From assembly GCF_001306455.1 (NCBI RefSeq), contig NZ_LGTQ01000015.1, positions 124,001 to 188,000 on the forward strand: a DNA stretch of 64,000 nt, given 5' to 3'. Position 1 is the first letter of the stretch. Every line of letters starts with the position of its first letter. The notes under the pieces are model-generated. The model did no database searches and was not told the origin of the DNA. It saw only the letters and a program-made list of their open reading frames with translations. The DNA comes from Jiulongibacter sediminis (GTDB lineage: Bacteria > Bacteroidota > Bacteroidia > Cytophagales > Spirosomataceae). Below are positions 45,192 to 54,540 of the stretch, piece by piece. Both the position numbers and the translations under genes were made by a program.

Positions 45192-46310
45192 ATGATGAAA
45201 AACATACTTCTTGTCTTTCTATTCTTCAACGGGTTAATGGCCTGTCAGCCAGAAATTGATCTTGAGACCAATTCTCTGGAAGAACTTCAACAGAAAATTC
45301 AGGGCGAGGCTGAAAGAAACGGACTAAGTTCTGTTGCTTATTCACTGGTCAGAAACGAGGAGATATTAATCAGTAGTGCCTGGGGCTTTGCCGACAAAGA
45401 GAATAAAGTACCCGCCACAGATCAGACGAGATATCTTCTCGCTTCTGTGTCAAAGACTATTACAGCGGTGGCGATCATGCAGTTGGTTGAGCAAAAACGA
45501 ATACACCTTGATGATGACATCATGGCTTATCTGCCTTTTCCACTGCGAAACCCCAAATTTCCTGATTCCAAAATAACATACCGAATGCTGCTCAGCCATA
45601 TGTCCAGCATTTCTGACCGGTATCAGAGTGGTTTGGATTTGTACTGCTATGGTACAGATTGTCCTATGACTCTGGAAACGTTTTTTGAAGAAACCTTCAC
45701 GGAAAACGGCCTTTATTATTCGAAAAACAACTTTTCAAATATAGAACCGGGAACGGCGGAGGACTACAGCAATTTGGGAAGTGCCTTACTTGGTTATTTG
45801 GTGCAGCGAATCACTCAAATGCCTTTCGACGAGTATTGTAAACAGCACATTTTTGAGGTCTTGAGTATGAGCAAAACCGAGTGGCGGTTGGCGAAAACAC
45901 CTCTCAATGAGTTGGCTATACCGTATTCAAGCGAAACGAACCGTGCTAATCCACACTATACCTTCCCCGATTATCCGAATGGCGGACTTAGAAGCAGTCT
46001 TCATGATCTTTCCATTTTCTTACGGGCAATCATTCAGGATGGAACCTTTCAGGGCCATCAGATACTTTCAGCTTCCAGTATGGCAGAGATGAAAAAATTC
46101 CAGTTTGGCAGCACAGAGCAATGCCTTTCTTTTTATTACGAAACCATCAACGGCAAGAAATACCTTGGTCATAGCGGTGGCGAGATGGGAGTGACAACAG
46201 AAATGTATTTCGATCGAGATACTGGCCTTGGTGTAGTGCTGCTATGCAACGACGAAGACGCTGACTTGGAGAATATCATGGCTTTGTTATTTCATTATGG
46301 GGAGAAATAA
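45192..46310 (+). CDS. serine hydrolase of the beta-lactamase/class C family, lipoprotein
   Basis: 372 residues. LVFLFFNGLMAC is a lipobox. The three class C/DD-peptidase motifs are present: S85-V-S-K88 in LLASVSKTITAVAIM, Y-S-N in DYSNLGSALLGY, and HSGG in YLGHSGGEMGV replacing KTG. These are the marks of PF00144 esterases and peptidases, not necessarily a true beta-lactamase. It may act on peptides or esters at the cell surface. 68 bases separate it from the cupin gene. Confidence 0.88.
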   Translation: MMKNILLVFLFFNGLMACQPEIDLETNSLEELQQKIQGEAERNGLSSVAYSLVRNEEILISSAWGFADKENKVPATDQTRYLLASVSKTITAVAIMQLVEQKRIHLDDDIMAYLPFPLRNPKFPDSKITYRMLLSHMSSISDRYQSGLDLYCYGTDCPMTLETFFEETFTENGLYYSKNNFSNIEPGTAEDYSNLGSALLGYLVQRITQMPFDEYCKQHIFEVLSMSKTEWRLAKTPLNELAIPYSSETNRANPHYTFPDYPNGGLRSSLHDLSIFLRAIIQDGTFQGHQILSASSMAEMKKFQFGSTEQCLSFYYETINGKKYLGHSGGEMGVTTEMYFDRDTGLGVVLLCNDEDADLENIMALLFHYGEK

Positions 46311-46390
46311 TAGAAAGCTCATCGGCCCTTCGGTAATCAATGCTTGATTTTGTCTTGCTGGTGTTTAAGTGAATAGTCTGTGCTGATACT

Positions 46391-46453
46391 TCAATCTCGG
46401 CCAAAAAGTTCAAATGGCGTGGTTATGATGTGATGGGGGATGATTTGAGGTAG
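46391..46453 (+). pseudogene. decayed 3' end of a bicupin-gene duplicate
   Basis: About 50 bases (46397-46446) match 45077-45126, the end of the bicupin gene, almost exactly; translation gives KKFKWRGYDVMGDD, then LR and a stop, where the intact gene ends in QR and a stop. The few differences are mostly silent. No match to the bicupin gene is visible further upstream, so this is a stub left by deletion or replacement. It lies next to the Shedu gene. Confidence 0.75.
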
Positions 46454-46528
46454 GTTGGTGGTAAAGACTTACCGGTATCTTAGGTTTCGAGATAATTTGA
46501 GTAGTGATGTTAGGAAGCTCTTATATTT

Positions 46529-46541
46529 TACTGGTAGCTAA
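46529..46541. repeat. left copy of inverted repeat bracketing the Shedu gene
   Basis: TACTGGTAGCTAA, complementary at 12 of 13 positions to 47757-47769. It overlaps the Shedu stop codon. Confidence 0.55.
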
Positions 46542-47746
46542 ACTTTTGACATTTGTTCAATTGTAATTTTTATTCTTTTAATTAGATCATCATACGAGAT
46601 GATATCAATAACGTTTTTATATTTTCTCTTAATAATTTCTAAATCACTTAACTGTTCAATAGTTAAGTTGTTTTCTCGACCCATAACTATTAGTCCATTT
46701 GGGTTTGTTATTCTTATTTTCATTCCTTTCGGCAAGCAATTTTTATACTCTTTGGTAAGTTCATCCTCTCCTTTTTTTCCCCACTTATTGAGATAGTAAA
46801 TGTACTTTTCTATCTGCATTATGGTTCCTGATAGCTCTCTCTTGGGAATGTGATTATCTCTATAATGACTATTCGATATCATTGCTGATTCCATTGGCTT
46901 CTTTATCTCGATAATATCTATATGGCCTAAATAATCAACAAGAACATAATCAAGTCTTCTCGTTTTACCGGAGTATATATCTTTGAATTTGACTTCCTTA
47001 AATACCGCGATATACTTTGGGAAGAGCAGAATTAAAATATTCAGAATTTGATCTTGCCATTGTTTTTCAGAATATTTTCTCTCGCTTTTAAGCATGTCTT
47101 CTAAATGCTCAAGAATTGTATTCAATTTCTGTATTTCATATTCATCAAAAAGTTTCGCTAAATCTGGATTGTTTAGTTGTTCAAGTTTTTTATTTAGGTA
47201 GTTATTAAATTTAGTCGTAGAACTTTCTTTTGTTTCCAAGAAATTTGATAGAGTACTTTCTATTCGAGCATTTGAATATAGTTTTACCTCATAACCATTC
47301 GGTAATAGTTTTAATAGTTCATTGTACTCTTTAGATGGGATCTTACCATTCCCACTTTCATCTCCTCCAATGTATAAAGGTTCTATAATTAAGTCATCAA
47401 GTCGCTTTATGACAGAAGCATTATTAGTTGTTACAAAGTGTTTCATTGTGAAATCGGAACCGACTTTGATGTATATATCATTTTCAATTCCGAATACACT
47501 TTTACTTAGTTTGTAATAACTTCCGACTTTAGTACCAATTCTAAAATTATATTCAAAGCCATCCATTTCTTCCTCACCTGCATCAAGTTCTCGCTGATCA
47601 ATAATATCGGATTTTTTAAAATTGAAAGCTTTTCTGATTTTAGCTAAATTTCGGTCCGCGAATTGTTTTTTAATCCAATTTTCTTCACTTATGTCATCTA
47701 CACATTTTAATACTAGGTCATTACCTTTTTCATATATGTAATTCAT
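46538..47746 (-). CDS. sduA: Shedu anti-phage defence protein (DUF4263 nuclease)
   Basis: 402 residues. The C-terminal DUF4263 (PF14082) domain, from about 230, is a PD-(D/E)xK nuclease: D266 in TRRLDYVLV, then E280-x-K282 in IDIIEIKKP, and Q311 in SGTIMQIEKYIYYL. NPNGLIVMGR is the other family hallmark. The N-terminal 200 residues are a less conserved region expected to sense or regulate. Shedu is a single-gene defence system that degrades DNA upon phage attack. It is AT-rich compared with its neighbours, stands alone on the minus strand, and is bracketed by a short inverted repeat. The assignment is strong; what triggers it is unknown. Confidence 0.92.
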   Translation of the reverse strand: MNYIYEKGNDLVLKCVDDISEENWIKKQFADRNLAKIRKAFNFKKSDIIDQRELDAGEEEMDGFEYNFRIGTKVGSYYKLSKSVFGIENDIYIKVGSDFTMKHFVTTNNASVIKRLDDLIIEPLYIGGDESGNGKIPSKEYNELLKLLPNGYEVKLYSNARIESTLSNFLETKESSTTKFNNYLNKKLEQLNNPDLAKLFDEYEIQKLNTILEHLEDMLKSERKYSEKQWQDQILNILILLFPKYIAVFKEVKFKDIYSGKTRRLDYVLVDYLGHIDIIEIKKPMESAMISNSHYRDNHIPKRELSGTIMQIEKYIYYLNKWGKKGEDELTKEYKNCLPKGMKIRITNPNGLIVMGRENNLTIEQLSDLEIIKRKYKNVIDIISYDDLIKRIKITIEQMSKV

Positions 47747-47756
47747 TCTTTATTTC

Positions 47757-47769
47757 TTAGTTACCAGTA
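47757..47769. repeat. right copy of inverted repeat bracketing the Shedu gene
   Basis: TTAGTTACCAGTA, just 11 bases upstream of the Shedu start codon. It pairs with 46529-46541 with one mismatch. Confidence 0.55.
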
Positions 47770-47937
47770 ATAGTATTGTCGATGAGATTCAGTGGGGTAG
47801 TAGCGTCTATTTCGCTATTTTCGAGAACCACCAGAAGTGTTTTTTTCATCTTTTTTGATCCAAAAATTTCAAAATCCCCGAAACTTATCGGGTTTGACTT
47901 CTGGCCACAGTTCCCTTCGGACAAACTCTAACCAAAT

Positions 47938-49842
47938 TTATAAATAGTTAATATACCCTGCCTTCTTTGTCCTAATCTTATAGATTTTATCAAAACTGGT
48001 GATAAAAAGCGTCTTCATGTTCTCTTCACCAAAACACAAACTTACTGGGAAAGTGGGGAGGTTAATGATGCCCATAAATACTCCCTGATTATTGAAGATT
48101 TGAACGCCCATGTAAGTGGCCACATAGATATTACCTTCGGTGTCAATGGCCATTCCGTCTGCACTGGATGACTTTCCTTTTCGGTTCAGTACATTTTCGG
48201 GGAGTAGAAGTTTGGCAAATTGCCGTCCGTTACGGATGGTTCCGTCTTCATTGACATCATAGGCCCAGACGTAGTTTTCCTTCTCGCTGTTCACCGGGAA
48301 CCAGCTTTCATCGTCGTAACAGTTATTGATATAAAGCGTTTTGCCATCCGGCGAAAGCAGAATCCCGTTTGGCATGGCAAATTCATTGGGTTCGGTGATT
48401 CTGATCACTTCTCTATCAGCATTGACATAATACACCGCCCGTCCGGGTTGAAATTTCTCGGGTTCCATGGTAAACTGCGGGTCAGTGAAATAAAAGCCTC
48501 CCTTTTTATCGGTGATCACATCGTTCGGTCCGTCGATGGGCTTGCCGTTATATTCGTTAGCCAATACCTGAATCACTTTTCCTGTTGTGCTCATTTCCAC
48601 CACCCGGTGCCCCATCATATCACAAACAATCAGGTTGCCGTTTTTGTAGGGGTATAGGCCGTTGGTCTGCATTTTCCCTTGAGTAATGGCGTGGTAATGC
48701 CCATCGGGATCCATCTCAATGGTAGAGCTTTTTTGAGGCGAAGCCCCAAAGTTTTGATCAAAGAACATATTGGAAAAATAGACTTTGCCATTCATCCATT
48801 TCGGCCCTTCAGTGAAAATGAGAGTGGGCTTTGTTTTTGAGCCGTCGATCAACAGTTCGGCTTCAGCATCTTCCGGGATTATCTCATGAAAGGCCTTTTG
48901 GGCATCAGCAATTCTGGATTGAATACCTTCCTGAGCAGGCCATATAACTTCAAGAACATCCAGGCCGAAGGAGTCTGTGGTAACCCCATGAACCATATTT
49001 GGCGGCAGGTAGAGAACGTCCTCTTTTTCAAGCTTACGGTTTTTACCCAGAGTCATTAACGAGGCGTTGCCACGTAGTGCCAGTTCCAGCTTTTCCACCG
49101 GGTCGGCGATCGGTGGAATTTCGCTAAGAGGATCAATTTGGGTAAATCCAACTTGAATAGTTTCACCGGAAATGATGCGGGCATTGATGGTTTCGGAGAT
49201 CACGCTGAGCGGAATATCGTATAAATCATAGACGAAATTCGGTTGAACCGAAGGCTCAACGGTGTTTTCTGCACGAACCTCCTGAGGAACATCAGTCACC
49301 CCGGATTTAGCGAGGTAATCGGCCCTTACCGGGGCATAGATTTCAAGCAATTTTGCCCCGTTTTCTCCGGCAGTAAATTGATTCAGACTACCCTTTTTTT
49401 GATATACAAACGGAGTGACCGGCATGCCGCCATGAGTACCATCTTGCTCTTCCCGGGCTTTGGCAGCTAGCTCCTCATTTTGATCATTGATTTGCATTGT
49501 AACAGAGCCTGCCAGCACAAAAAGGAAGCGATCAGCGGGAAGTGTATCTCCATTAATTCCCGAGCCAGGTTCCAGATTGAGTCTGGCTGTCATAGCTCCG
49601 TTTCCATAGAACAGAGTTGCATTAATGCCCTCGGCGAGTTCAAAACTTTGCTGTTGATTTTTGGTCAAAACCTGCCCGGGTTCAGTCAAAAGTGGGATTC
49701 CGTTCTCAGGTAGGTTTACAGAAGTTGTTTGAAGGTTATATTTTTCAATCAGCTCCTGATTTTGGCTTTGCCAGTCGGTATCGGTGGAACATTGAAAAAA
49801 GGTTAGGCCAAGGAGGGCCAATAGGGCCGTGTTTTTTGTCAT
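47938..49842 (-). CDS. cupin / SMP-30-gluconolactonase fusion, lipoprotein
   Basis: 634 residues. ALLALLGLTFFQC is a lipobox. The N-terminal part (about 30-310) holds two cupin-like beta domains (FVLAGSVTMQIND; LYLPPNMVHGVTTD). The C-terminal part (about 320-634) is a six-bladed SMP-30/gluconolactonase/LRE propeller with FTEGPKWMNGKVYFSN, IDGPNDVITDKKGGFYFTD, NGILLSPDGKTLYINN and SADGMAIDTEGNIYVA, which supply the Glu, Asn and Asp metal ligands. It likely hydrolyses a sugar lactone, the product expected from the sugar dehydrogenases in this window. Fusion to cupins is unusual and echoes the bicupin gene on the other side of the Shedu gene. Confidence 0.85.
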   Translation of the reverse strand: MTKNTALLALLGLTFFQCSTDTDWQSQNQELIEKYNLQTTSVNLPENGIPLLTEPGQVLTKNQQQSFELAEGINATLFYGNGAMTARLNLEPGSGINGDTLPADRFLFVLAGSVTMQINDQNEELAAKAREEQDGTHGGMPVTPFVYQKKGSLNQFTAGENGAKLLEIYAPVRADYLAKSGVTDVPQEVRAENTVEPSVQPNFVYDLYDIPLSVISETINARIISGETIQVGFTQIDPLSEIPPIADPVEKLELALRGNASLMTLGKNRKLEKEDVLYLPPNMVHGVTTDSFGLDVLEVIWPAQEGIQSRIADAQKAFHEIIPEDAEAELLIDGSKTKPTLIFTEGPKWMNGKVYFSNMFFDQNFGASPQKSSTIEMDPDGHYHAITQGKMQTNGLYPYKNGNLIVCDMMGHRVVEMSTTGKVIQVLANEYNGKPIDGPNDVITDKKGGFYFTDPQFTMEPEKFQPGRAVYYVNADREVIRITEPNEFAMPNGILLSPDGKTLYINNCYDDESWFPVNSEKENYVWAYDVNEDGTIRNGRQFAKLLLPENVLNRKGKSSSADGMAIDTEGNIYVATYMGVQIFNNQGVFMGIINLPTFPVSLCFGEENMKTLFITSFDKIYKIRTKKAGYINYL

Positions 49843-49951
49843 TCAGGGTTGAGATTTGGTAACCCTAAATTAGTCTTTTGGCCTTTGCTCTCAAAGAGTT
49901 AGAGGTTCGTCTTGACGAGTACTTTCTCAGTATCGTCTACACTCCCCTGGC

Positions 49952-50707
49952 CTAAAAAGTATAGTTTAAGCCAAAATTCCAGTTGAATTTAGAAACATCA
50001 TCCGGCTGAAAAGGTACAACCACCTGCCCAAACAAACTTAGCGGCAATTTGCCCGCGTGAAGGCTTCCTATTGCCGAGGTAAACCAGCCCTTGAACGGGA
50101 TGGTATTATTGATATAAAATAGGTTTGGGGTTATTCTGGCATGTATTTTCTGTGGAGAGCCAAAAGGCCCGAGAGGAACGCTGGCCATAGCGAAATGTCC
50201 ACTGGATACTCCTGATGGGTCAAGAGCGGTGCTGAACCAATAGACCATCCGAACCCCCATTTTTTCTGATACCTGAGAACCCACAAGTGCCTCAAAAGCC
50301 ATGTAGCGATCCATCGACTGCTCCACGTGTTTTTTGCCATTCACTTCAGAATCGGTTCGGCTGTAAAACTGAGAGAAATTAGCCCCGAGGCCGTAATACA
50401 CCTGGTTTTGATTAATTCGGTATCTCACCCATTGATTCAAAACCCATGGCCGGGCATCTAACGAAAAGTTGTATTCCGGTGAAAAAGTGAAGTTTCCTTT
50501 TTTGATATAGAAAGTGTTCATCAAGGCTGGTCGCCCTAAGCTGAAGGCAGGCACCGGAGAAATTCCATTATTATTCAATTGCATGTTTCCATGAAACTCC
50601 CATTTCGGCTTTTCGGGTGCAAGTGACTGGTCTTGGGCATAGCCTGATAAACAAACTAGGAATAAAAAGAACAGTTTGAGTCCTTTTGAAAAAATTGAAT
50701 TATTCAA
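49952..50707 (-). CDS. exported protein, probably outer-membrane beta-barrel, function unknown
   Basis: 251 residues with signal peptide ending LVCLSGYAQ. The body is rich in aromatic residues and alternating strands (FTFSPEYNFSLDARPWVLNQWVRYRI, GVRMVYWFSTAL) and ends FNWNFGLNYTF, with the terminal phenylalanine typical of outer-membrane barrels. No catalytic motif is visible. It stands between the SMP-30 fusion and the acetoacetyl-CoA synthetase, on the same strand, with gaps of about 110 and 230 bases. Confidence 0.75.
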   Translation of the reverse strand: MNNSIFSKGLKLFFLFLVCLSGYAQDQSLAPEKPKWEFHGNMQLNNNGISPVPAFSLGRPALMNTFYIKKGNFTFSPEYNFSLDARPWVLNQWVRYRINQNQVYYGLGANFSQFYSRTDSEVNGKKHVEQSMDRYMAFEALVGSQVSEKMGVRMVYWFSTALDPSGVSSGHFAMASVPLGPFGSPQKIHARITPNLFYINNTIPFKGWFTSAIGSLHAGKLPLSLFGQVVVPFQPDDVSKFNWNFGLNYTF

Positions 50708-50938
50708 GGATAAGTGGTTTTAAGAGGTTAAACAATGACTTTTTGGTCGTCATGATTTTCGTGCAGCAAAAGTACTGATTTTAAATCCAATGCAGTTGCT
50801 TCAGGCTAATATTTATAGAAAAGGAATACTGAATATCGACTTTTTGATGTAAGAGTAAATAGTGTTTTTCGTAGGAGCCATTCCAGTTTGTTGCCTTTAG
50901 GTTTGTTTTAAAGAAAAGATCCTAGATACTAAATCAAA

Positions 50939-52918
50939 TCAATTTGATTTCAGAATTTCTTTCAATCTACCCTCCCCTAAGGTCACAAACTCTGTGACGG
51001 ACTCCGGGTTTCGCATGCTGCCTAAATTGACCGCCTTTTCAGGGGGTATGCCCATCAGAATTTTTTTGACCGGAGCCTCCATTTTTTTACCACTGAGTGT
51101 GAAGGGGATGTCATTTACGGCGATAATGGTATCAGGTACATGGCGTGGAGAATACGCTTTGCGAAGTCCTGTATTGATTTGTTCTTCCACGTTTTGGTTG
51201 AACTCCTGACCCTTCCTCATTTTGACGAACAAGGGCATAAAATGCTCTCCGTTTTTCTTCTCAATATTGACAATAAGGCTTTCTTCAACTTGTGAAATTT
51301 GATCAATCACTCGATAAATTTCGGCAGTCCCAATTCTTATGCCGTTCCGGTTCAGAGTGGCGTCAGAGCGGCCTGAGATGATCAATGTTTTTCTATCGGT
51401 AATAGTCAGCCAGTCGCCATGTCGCCAGATATTTGGAAACATTTCAAAGTAACTTTCTGTGTATTTTTCAAAGCTTTCATCGCCCCAAAAAAAGACAGGC
51501 ATGGATGGCATCGGTTTTGTCAAAACCATTTCACCTTCCTCATTTCTAAGCGGTTCGCCCCTTTCATTAAAAGCGTCAACTGATGCACCGAGACAAGCTC
51601 GCTGAATTTCACCGAGATAAACGGGTACGGCAGGCACTCCACCGACAAAGGCAGTGCATAGGTCAGTTCCACCGCTCATAGAAATCGTCCATAGCGGGTC
51701 TTTCACTTCTTCTTTTAGCCATTGAAAACCTTCAGATGGTAAAGGTGCACCGGTAGAACTTAGGGAGCGTAGACTGTTTAATCCGGCCAGACTTTTAGGA
51801 GAAATGCCTGCCTTTTTACAGGCGAGAATAAAGGGAGCAGAAGTGCCAAAATGTGCAATTTTCGCAGAGTCAATCAGCCTCCAAAGGACACCAAGATCAG
51901 GGTACGAGGGACTACCATTATACAAAACTATGGTACCTCCCAGCAAAAGCACGCCTTGTACAAAGTTCCACATCATCCAACCCGTTGTGCTGAACCAGAA
52001 ATAGCGTTCGCCGGGTTTCAGGTCATTATGAAAATGAAGGTATTTGAGATGTTCCAGCAAAATTCCACCCTGTGAATGTGTAATAGCTTTTGGCTTTCCT
52101 GTTGTGCCTGAACTATACAAAATCCAGATGGGATGCATGAAATCCACATAGGTGTAGGGTATGTTTTGGCCGGCATTTTTTCTCATGATATCCGACCAAT
52201 TGACTGAATCTTTTTCGGCTGATGAATCGTCAATCATAATGAGGGACTCAACGGTCGGGAGGTTCTTTTTCAAATGTTCAATAACCTCTGACCGGTCAAA
52301 TTCCTTTCCATTGTACGAATAGCGAGCTGCGGCGATCAGAACCTTAGGTTCAGTTTGTTGAAAACGGTCAATAACACTATCTGCTCCAAAATCTGGTGAA
52401 GTGGAGGTCCAGATGGCCCCGACTGCGGCGGTAGCTAGCATAGCTGCTGTGGCTTCTGGAATATTGGGAAGGTAAGCTGCTACCCGGTCTCCTTTTTTTA
52501 CTCCGGCTTTAACCAACCAGTGGGCCAAAGAGGCTACTTGTTTCTCAAGCTCGGTCCATGAAGTTTCAGTGGTTGTGTGCCTTTCATCCAAATAAATGAT
52601 TGCGGGGTTCTCTGCGTTTTTATTTCTGAAAATATGCTCAGTGTAGTTTAAAGTAGCCCCTTCAAACCACCTTACCCTGGGCATTGGGTCATCAGAGAGT
52701 GTATTCTGTGGAGGAGTATGAAATTGAATTTCAAAGTAGTCAACCAAACTTTCCCAAAAGGCAGGGACATTGTTGACTGACCATTTCCAGAGAGCATCAT
52801 AATCCTGAAAACTTAAATCTCGGTTTTCCTCTAGCCAGTTGAGATATGTGCTCAGATTGGATTCTTCAATCGTTCGGGTATCGGGCTTCCAAAGAATTTC
52901 GGGTTCCTGATTGGTCAT
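50939..52918 (-). CDS. acetoacetyl-CoA synthetase (AMP-forming)
   Basis: 659 residues from the ATG at 52918, which overlaps the preceding stop by 4 bases (ATGA); the frame is open 14 codons further but into the neighbouring gene. The adenylate-forming domain has WILYSSGTTGKPKAITHS (AMP-binding P-loop), STTGWMMWNFVQGVLLLGGTIVLY and WRHGDWLTITDRKTLIISGRSDATLNRNGIRIG. FTLSGKKMEAPVKKIL has the catalytic lysine. The N-terminal ACS-type domain (VRWFEGATLNYTEHIF) and the length fit acetoacetyl-CoA synthetase, which activates free acetoacetate. It ends a tightly coupled operon with the AtuA pair and CitMHS transporter. Confidence 0.9.
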   Translation of the reverse strand: MTNQEPEILWKPDTRTIEESNLSTYLNWLEENRDLSFQDYDALWKWSVNNVPAFWESLVDYFEIQFHTPPQNTLSDDPMPRVRWFEGATLNYTEHIFRNKNAENPAIIYLDERHTTTETSWTELEKQVASLAHWLVKAGVKKGDRVAAYLPNIPEATAAMLATAAVGAIWTSTSPDFGADSVIDRFQQTEPKVLIAAARYSYNGKEFDRSEVIEHLKKNLPTVESLIMIDDSSAEKDSVNWSDIMRKNAGQNIPYTYVDFMHPIWILYSSGTTGKPKAITHSQGGILLEHLKYLHFHNDLKPGERYFWFSTTGWMMWNFVQGVLLLGGTIVLYNGSPSYPDLGVLWRLIDSAKIAHFGTSAPFILACKKAGISPKSLAGLNSLRSLSSTGAPLPSEGFQWLKEEVKDPLWTISMSGGTDLCTAFVGGVPAVPVYLGEIQRACLGASVDAFNERGEPLRNEEGEMVLTKPMPSMPVFFWGDESFEKYTESYFEMFPNIWRHGDWLTITDRKTLIISGRSDATLNRNGIRIGTAEIYRVIDQISQVEESLIVNIEKKNGEHFMPLFVKMRKGQEFNQNVEEQINTGLRKAYSPRHVPDTIIAVNDIPFTLSGKKMEAPVKKILMGIPPEKAVNLGSMRNPESVTEFVTLGEGRLKEILKSN

Positions 52919-53223
52919 TTTTCTTCTATTTCCATTTCTAAGAGGGCAGAGCTCAGGCACTTACCATGGGCGTCTAGTGCCAATGAAGTGGTAACTCCAC
53001 CTGCCAACGCATCTTCACAGACAAAGAGTAAAGCTGAAATGCCTTCTAATTCATAACGGGTAACAGAGCCTTTCAAATGTTCTTTGAGATGGTTCTTTAC
53101 AGCTTCGGGCGTTATTTTTTCGCAGAGCAAACCGAAATCTTTTTCCTCAAAAGGAATCAATGAGAGAGTGGAGATATTGCCTTTATCTCCGGCACGGCTA
53201 TGGGCTATTTCGTAGAGTTTCAT
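52915..53223 (-). CDS. AtuA-associated small protein (ferredoxin-fold domain)
   Basis: 102 residues. YEIAHSRAGDKGNISTLSLIPF is the hallmark of the small domain that is fused to the C-terminus of AtuA-like proteins in many bacteria, or encoded next to them. Here it is a separate gene, 3 bases after the AtuA stop and overlapping the synthetase start by 4 bases. No catalytic residues are known to me. It probably forms a complex with the AtuA protein. Confidence 0.85.
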   Translation of the reverse strand: MKLYEIAHSRAGDKGNISTLSLIPFEEKDFGLLCEKITPEAVKNHLKEHLKGSVTRYELEGISALLFVCEDALAGGVTTSLALDAHGKCLSSALLEMEIEEK

Positions 53224-53226
53224 GGG

Positions 53227-54540
53227 CTAAAAGATTTCAATTTGAGGGTTCACCTGGTTTCGGTCCATCAAAATAGAATGTATCCCGATTACCTCTTTGC
53301 TGTATTTTTTGACCCCACCACCACCAGCTGGGCCATTGGTATAGAGAGCTTCCACTTCTTCGCCCACTAGTCTTGCCTGTTCTGGTGTTTCACAATTTGC
53401 GGCTATTCTTAGGCGAATTTCGGAAGGTGAAAATTCGGCGGTTTGGCCTTTATGAATGGAGTTCTGACCAATATAATCAACCCGAATTTCACTGACCTTA
53501 TCTTTGAGACGCTTCTCAATAATGTCAGCCGCCAACTGAGCTCTTTCCAAAGCATCAAAACCTGTGTAGGAAATCTCACCTTCGCCCAGATAATAGGCAC
53601 GGTAACCCACGCTGACTTTCAGAGTCTCAGAAGCAGCGGTGCCTCCACCACCATGAAAACCAATTACGTTTTCTGAAATTTCCTCAAAAGAAACGGTGCT
53701 GAAGTCAGCGGTTACGTCAGGAGTTTGATAGGCATAAGGATTTACTACTTCATAAAGCAATTGCTCTTTTGCAGTCATACAGCTTAGTCTTCCGCCGGTG
53801 CCTTTCACTTTTGAAAAAGTGGCGGTTCCTTCTTTTGTAATTTTGGCAAAAGGGTGCCCGAGATTTGCAGGATCAGGAATTTGTTTTCTGCCCATATCCA
53901 TATAATAACCACCGGTTAATTGCCCGGCACATTCCAGTAAATGACCGATGACGGTTCCTTTGCCCAATAAGTCCGAATCGGCTTTTGTCCACCCAAACTC
54001 AAACATCATCGGAGCAAGAAATAAAGAAGGGTCAGCTACCCGTCCTGTTATAATGATTTGTGCTTTCTGCTTCAAGGCCTCCAGAATTCCTTCCACTCCA
54101 AGATAGGCGTTAGCCGAAACTATGGGCCCGGATTCCTTAATCGGTTTTTTGGTTTCTAATGTGATTTCATCACCGGTCAATTGATCCAGAACATCATCAC
54201 CGAAAACGGCGGCCACCTTGATATCGAACCCGGCATTTTGGGCTAATTTTTTTACCTTTTTCGCGGCGGAAATGGGATTCGCAGCTCCCATGTTCGTTAT
54301 CAATGTGATATTGTTTTTGACCAAATGGGGTAGAAGAGAGCTTATTCGCCTTTCCAGCAAAGGATCATAACCTAACTCTGGATTGTCAAGTTTTCTTTTT
54401 TGAGCCAAAGCAATCGTTCTTTCGGCCAGGCATTCTAATACCAGATAATCGAGTTCGGCTTTGTCGGCTAAAACGACGGCCGGTTCAAGCCGATCGCCTG
54501 AGAACCCTGCTCCACAACCAATACGTATTTGATCTTTCAT
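53227..54540 (-). CDS. AtuA/DUF1446 family protein
   Basis: 437 residues from the ATG at 54540, which overlaps the transporter stop by 4 bases; the frame is open 21 codons further upstream inside the transporter gene. IRIGCGAGFSGDRLEPAVVLAD is the characteristic start of PF07287 (acyclic terpene utilisation AtuA family). ITNMGAANPISAAKKVKKLA and IITGRVADPSLFLAPMMFEFGW follow. The family is needed for acyclic terpene (citronellol/geraniol) breakdown in Pseudomonas, but its reaction is unclear. No atuC/atuF carboxylase genes are present here. The partners are instead a CitMHS transporter and acetoacetyl-CoA synthetase, so a terpene role should not be assumed. Confidence 0.88.
   Translation of the reverse strand: MKDQIRIGCGAGFSGDRLEPAVVLADKAELDYLVLECLAERTIALAQKRKLDNPELGYDPLLERRISSLLPHLVKNNITLITNMGAANPISAAKKVKKLAQNAGFDIKVAAVFGDDVLDQLTGDEITLETKKPIKESGPIVSANAYLGVEGILEALKQKAQIIITGRVADPSLFLAPMMFEFGWTKADSDLLGKGTVIGHLLECAGQLTGGYYMDMGRKQIPDPANLGHPFAKITKEGTATFSKVKGTGGRLSCMTAKEQLLYEVVNPYAYQTPDVTADFSTVSFEEISENVIGFHGGGGTAASETLKVSVGYRAYYLGEGEISYTGFDALERAQLAADIIEKRLKDKVSEIRVDYIGQNSIHKGQTAEFSPSEIRLRIAANCETPEQARLVGEEVEALYTNGPAGGGGVKKYSKEVIGIHSILMDRNQVNPQIEIF

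Noticed and set aside
45192-46310. Antibiotic-resistance beta-lactamase
   Set aside because: The class C motifs are those of the broad PF00144 group, with HSGG in place of KTG; an esterase or peptidase is more likely.
53227-54540. Acyclic terpene (citronellol) degradation cluster
   Set aside because: Only the AtuA pair is present; geranyl-CoA carboxylase subunits and citronellol-specific genes are missing from the window.
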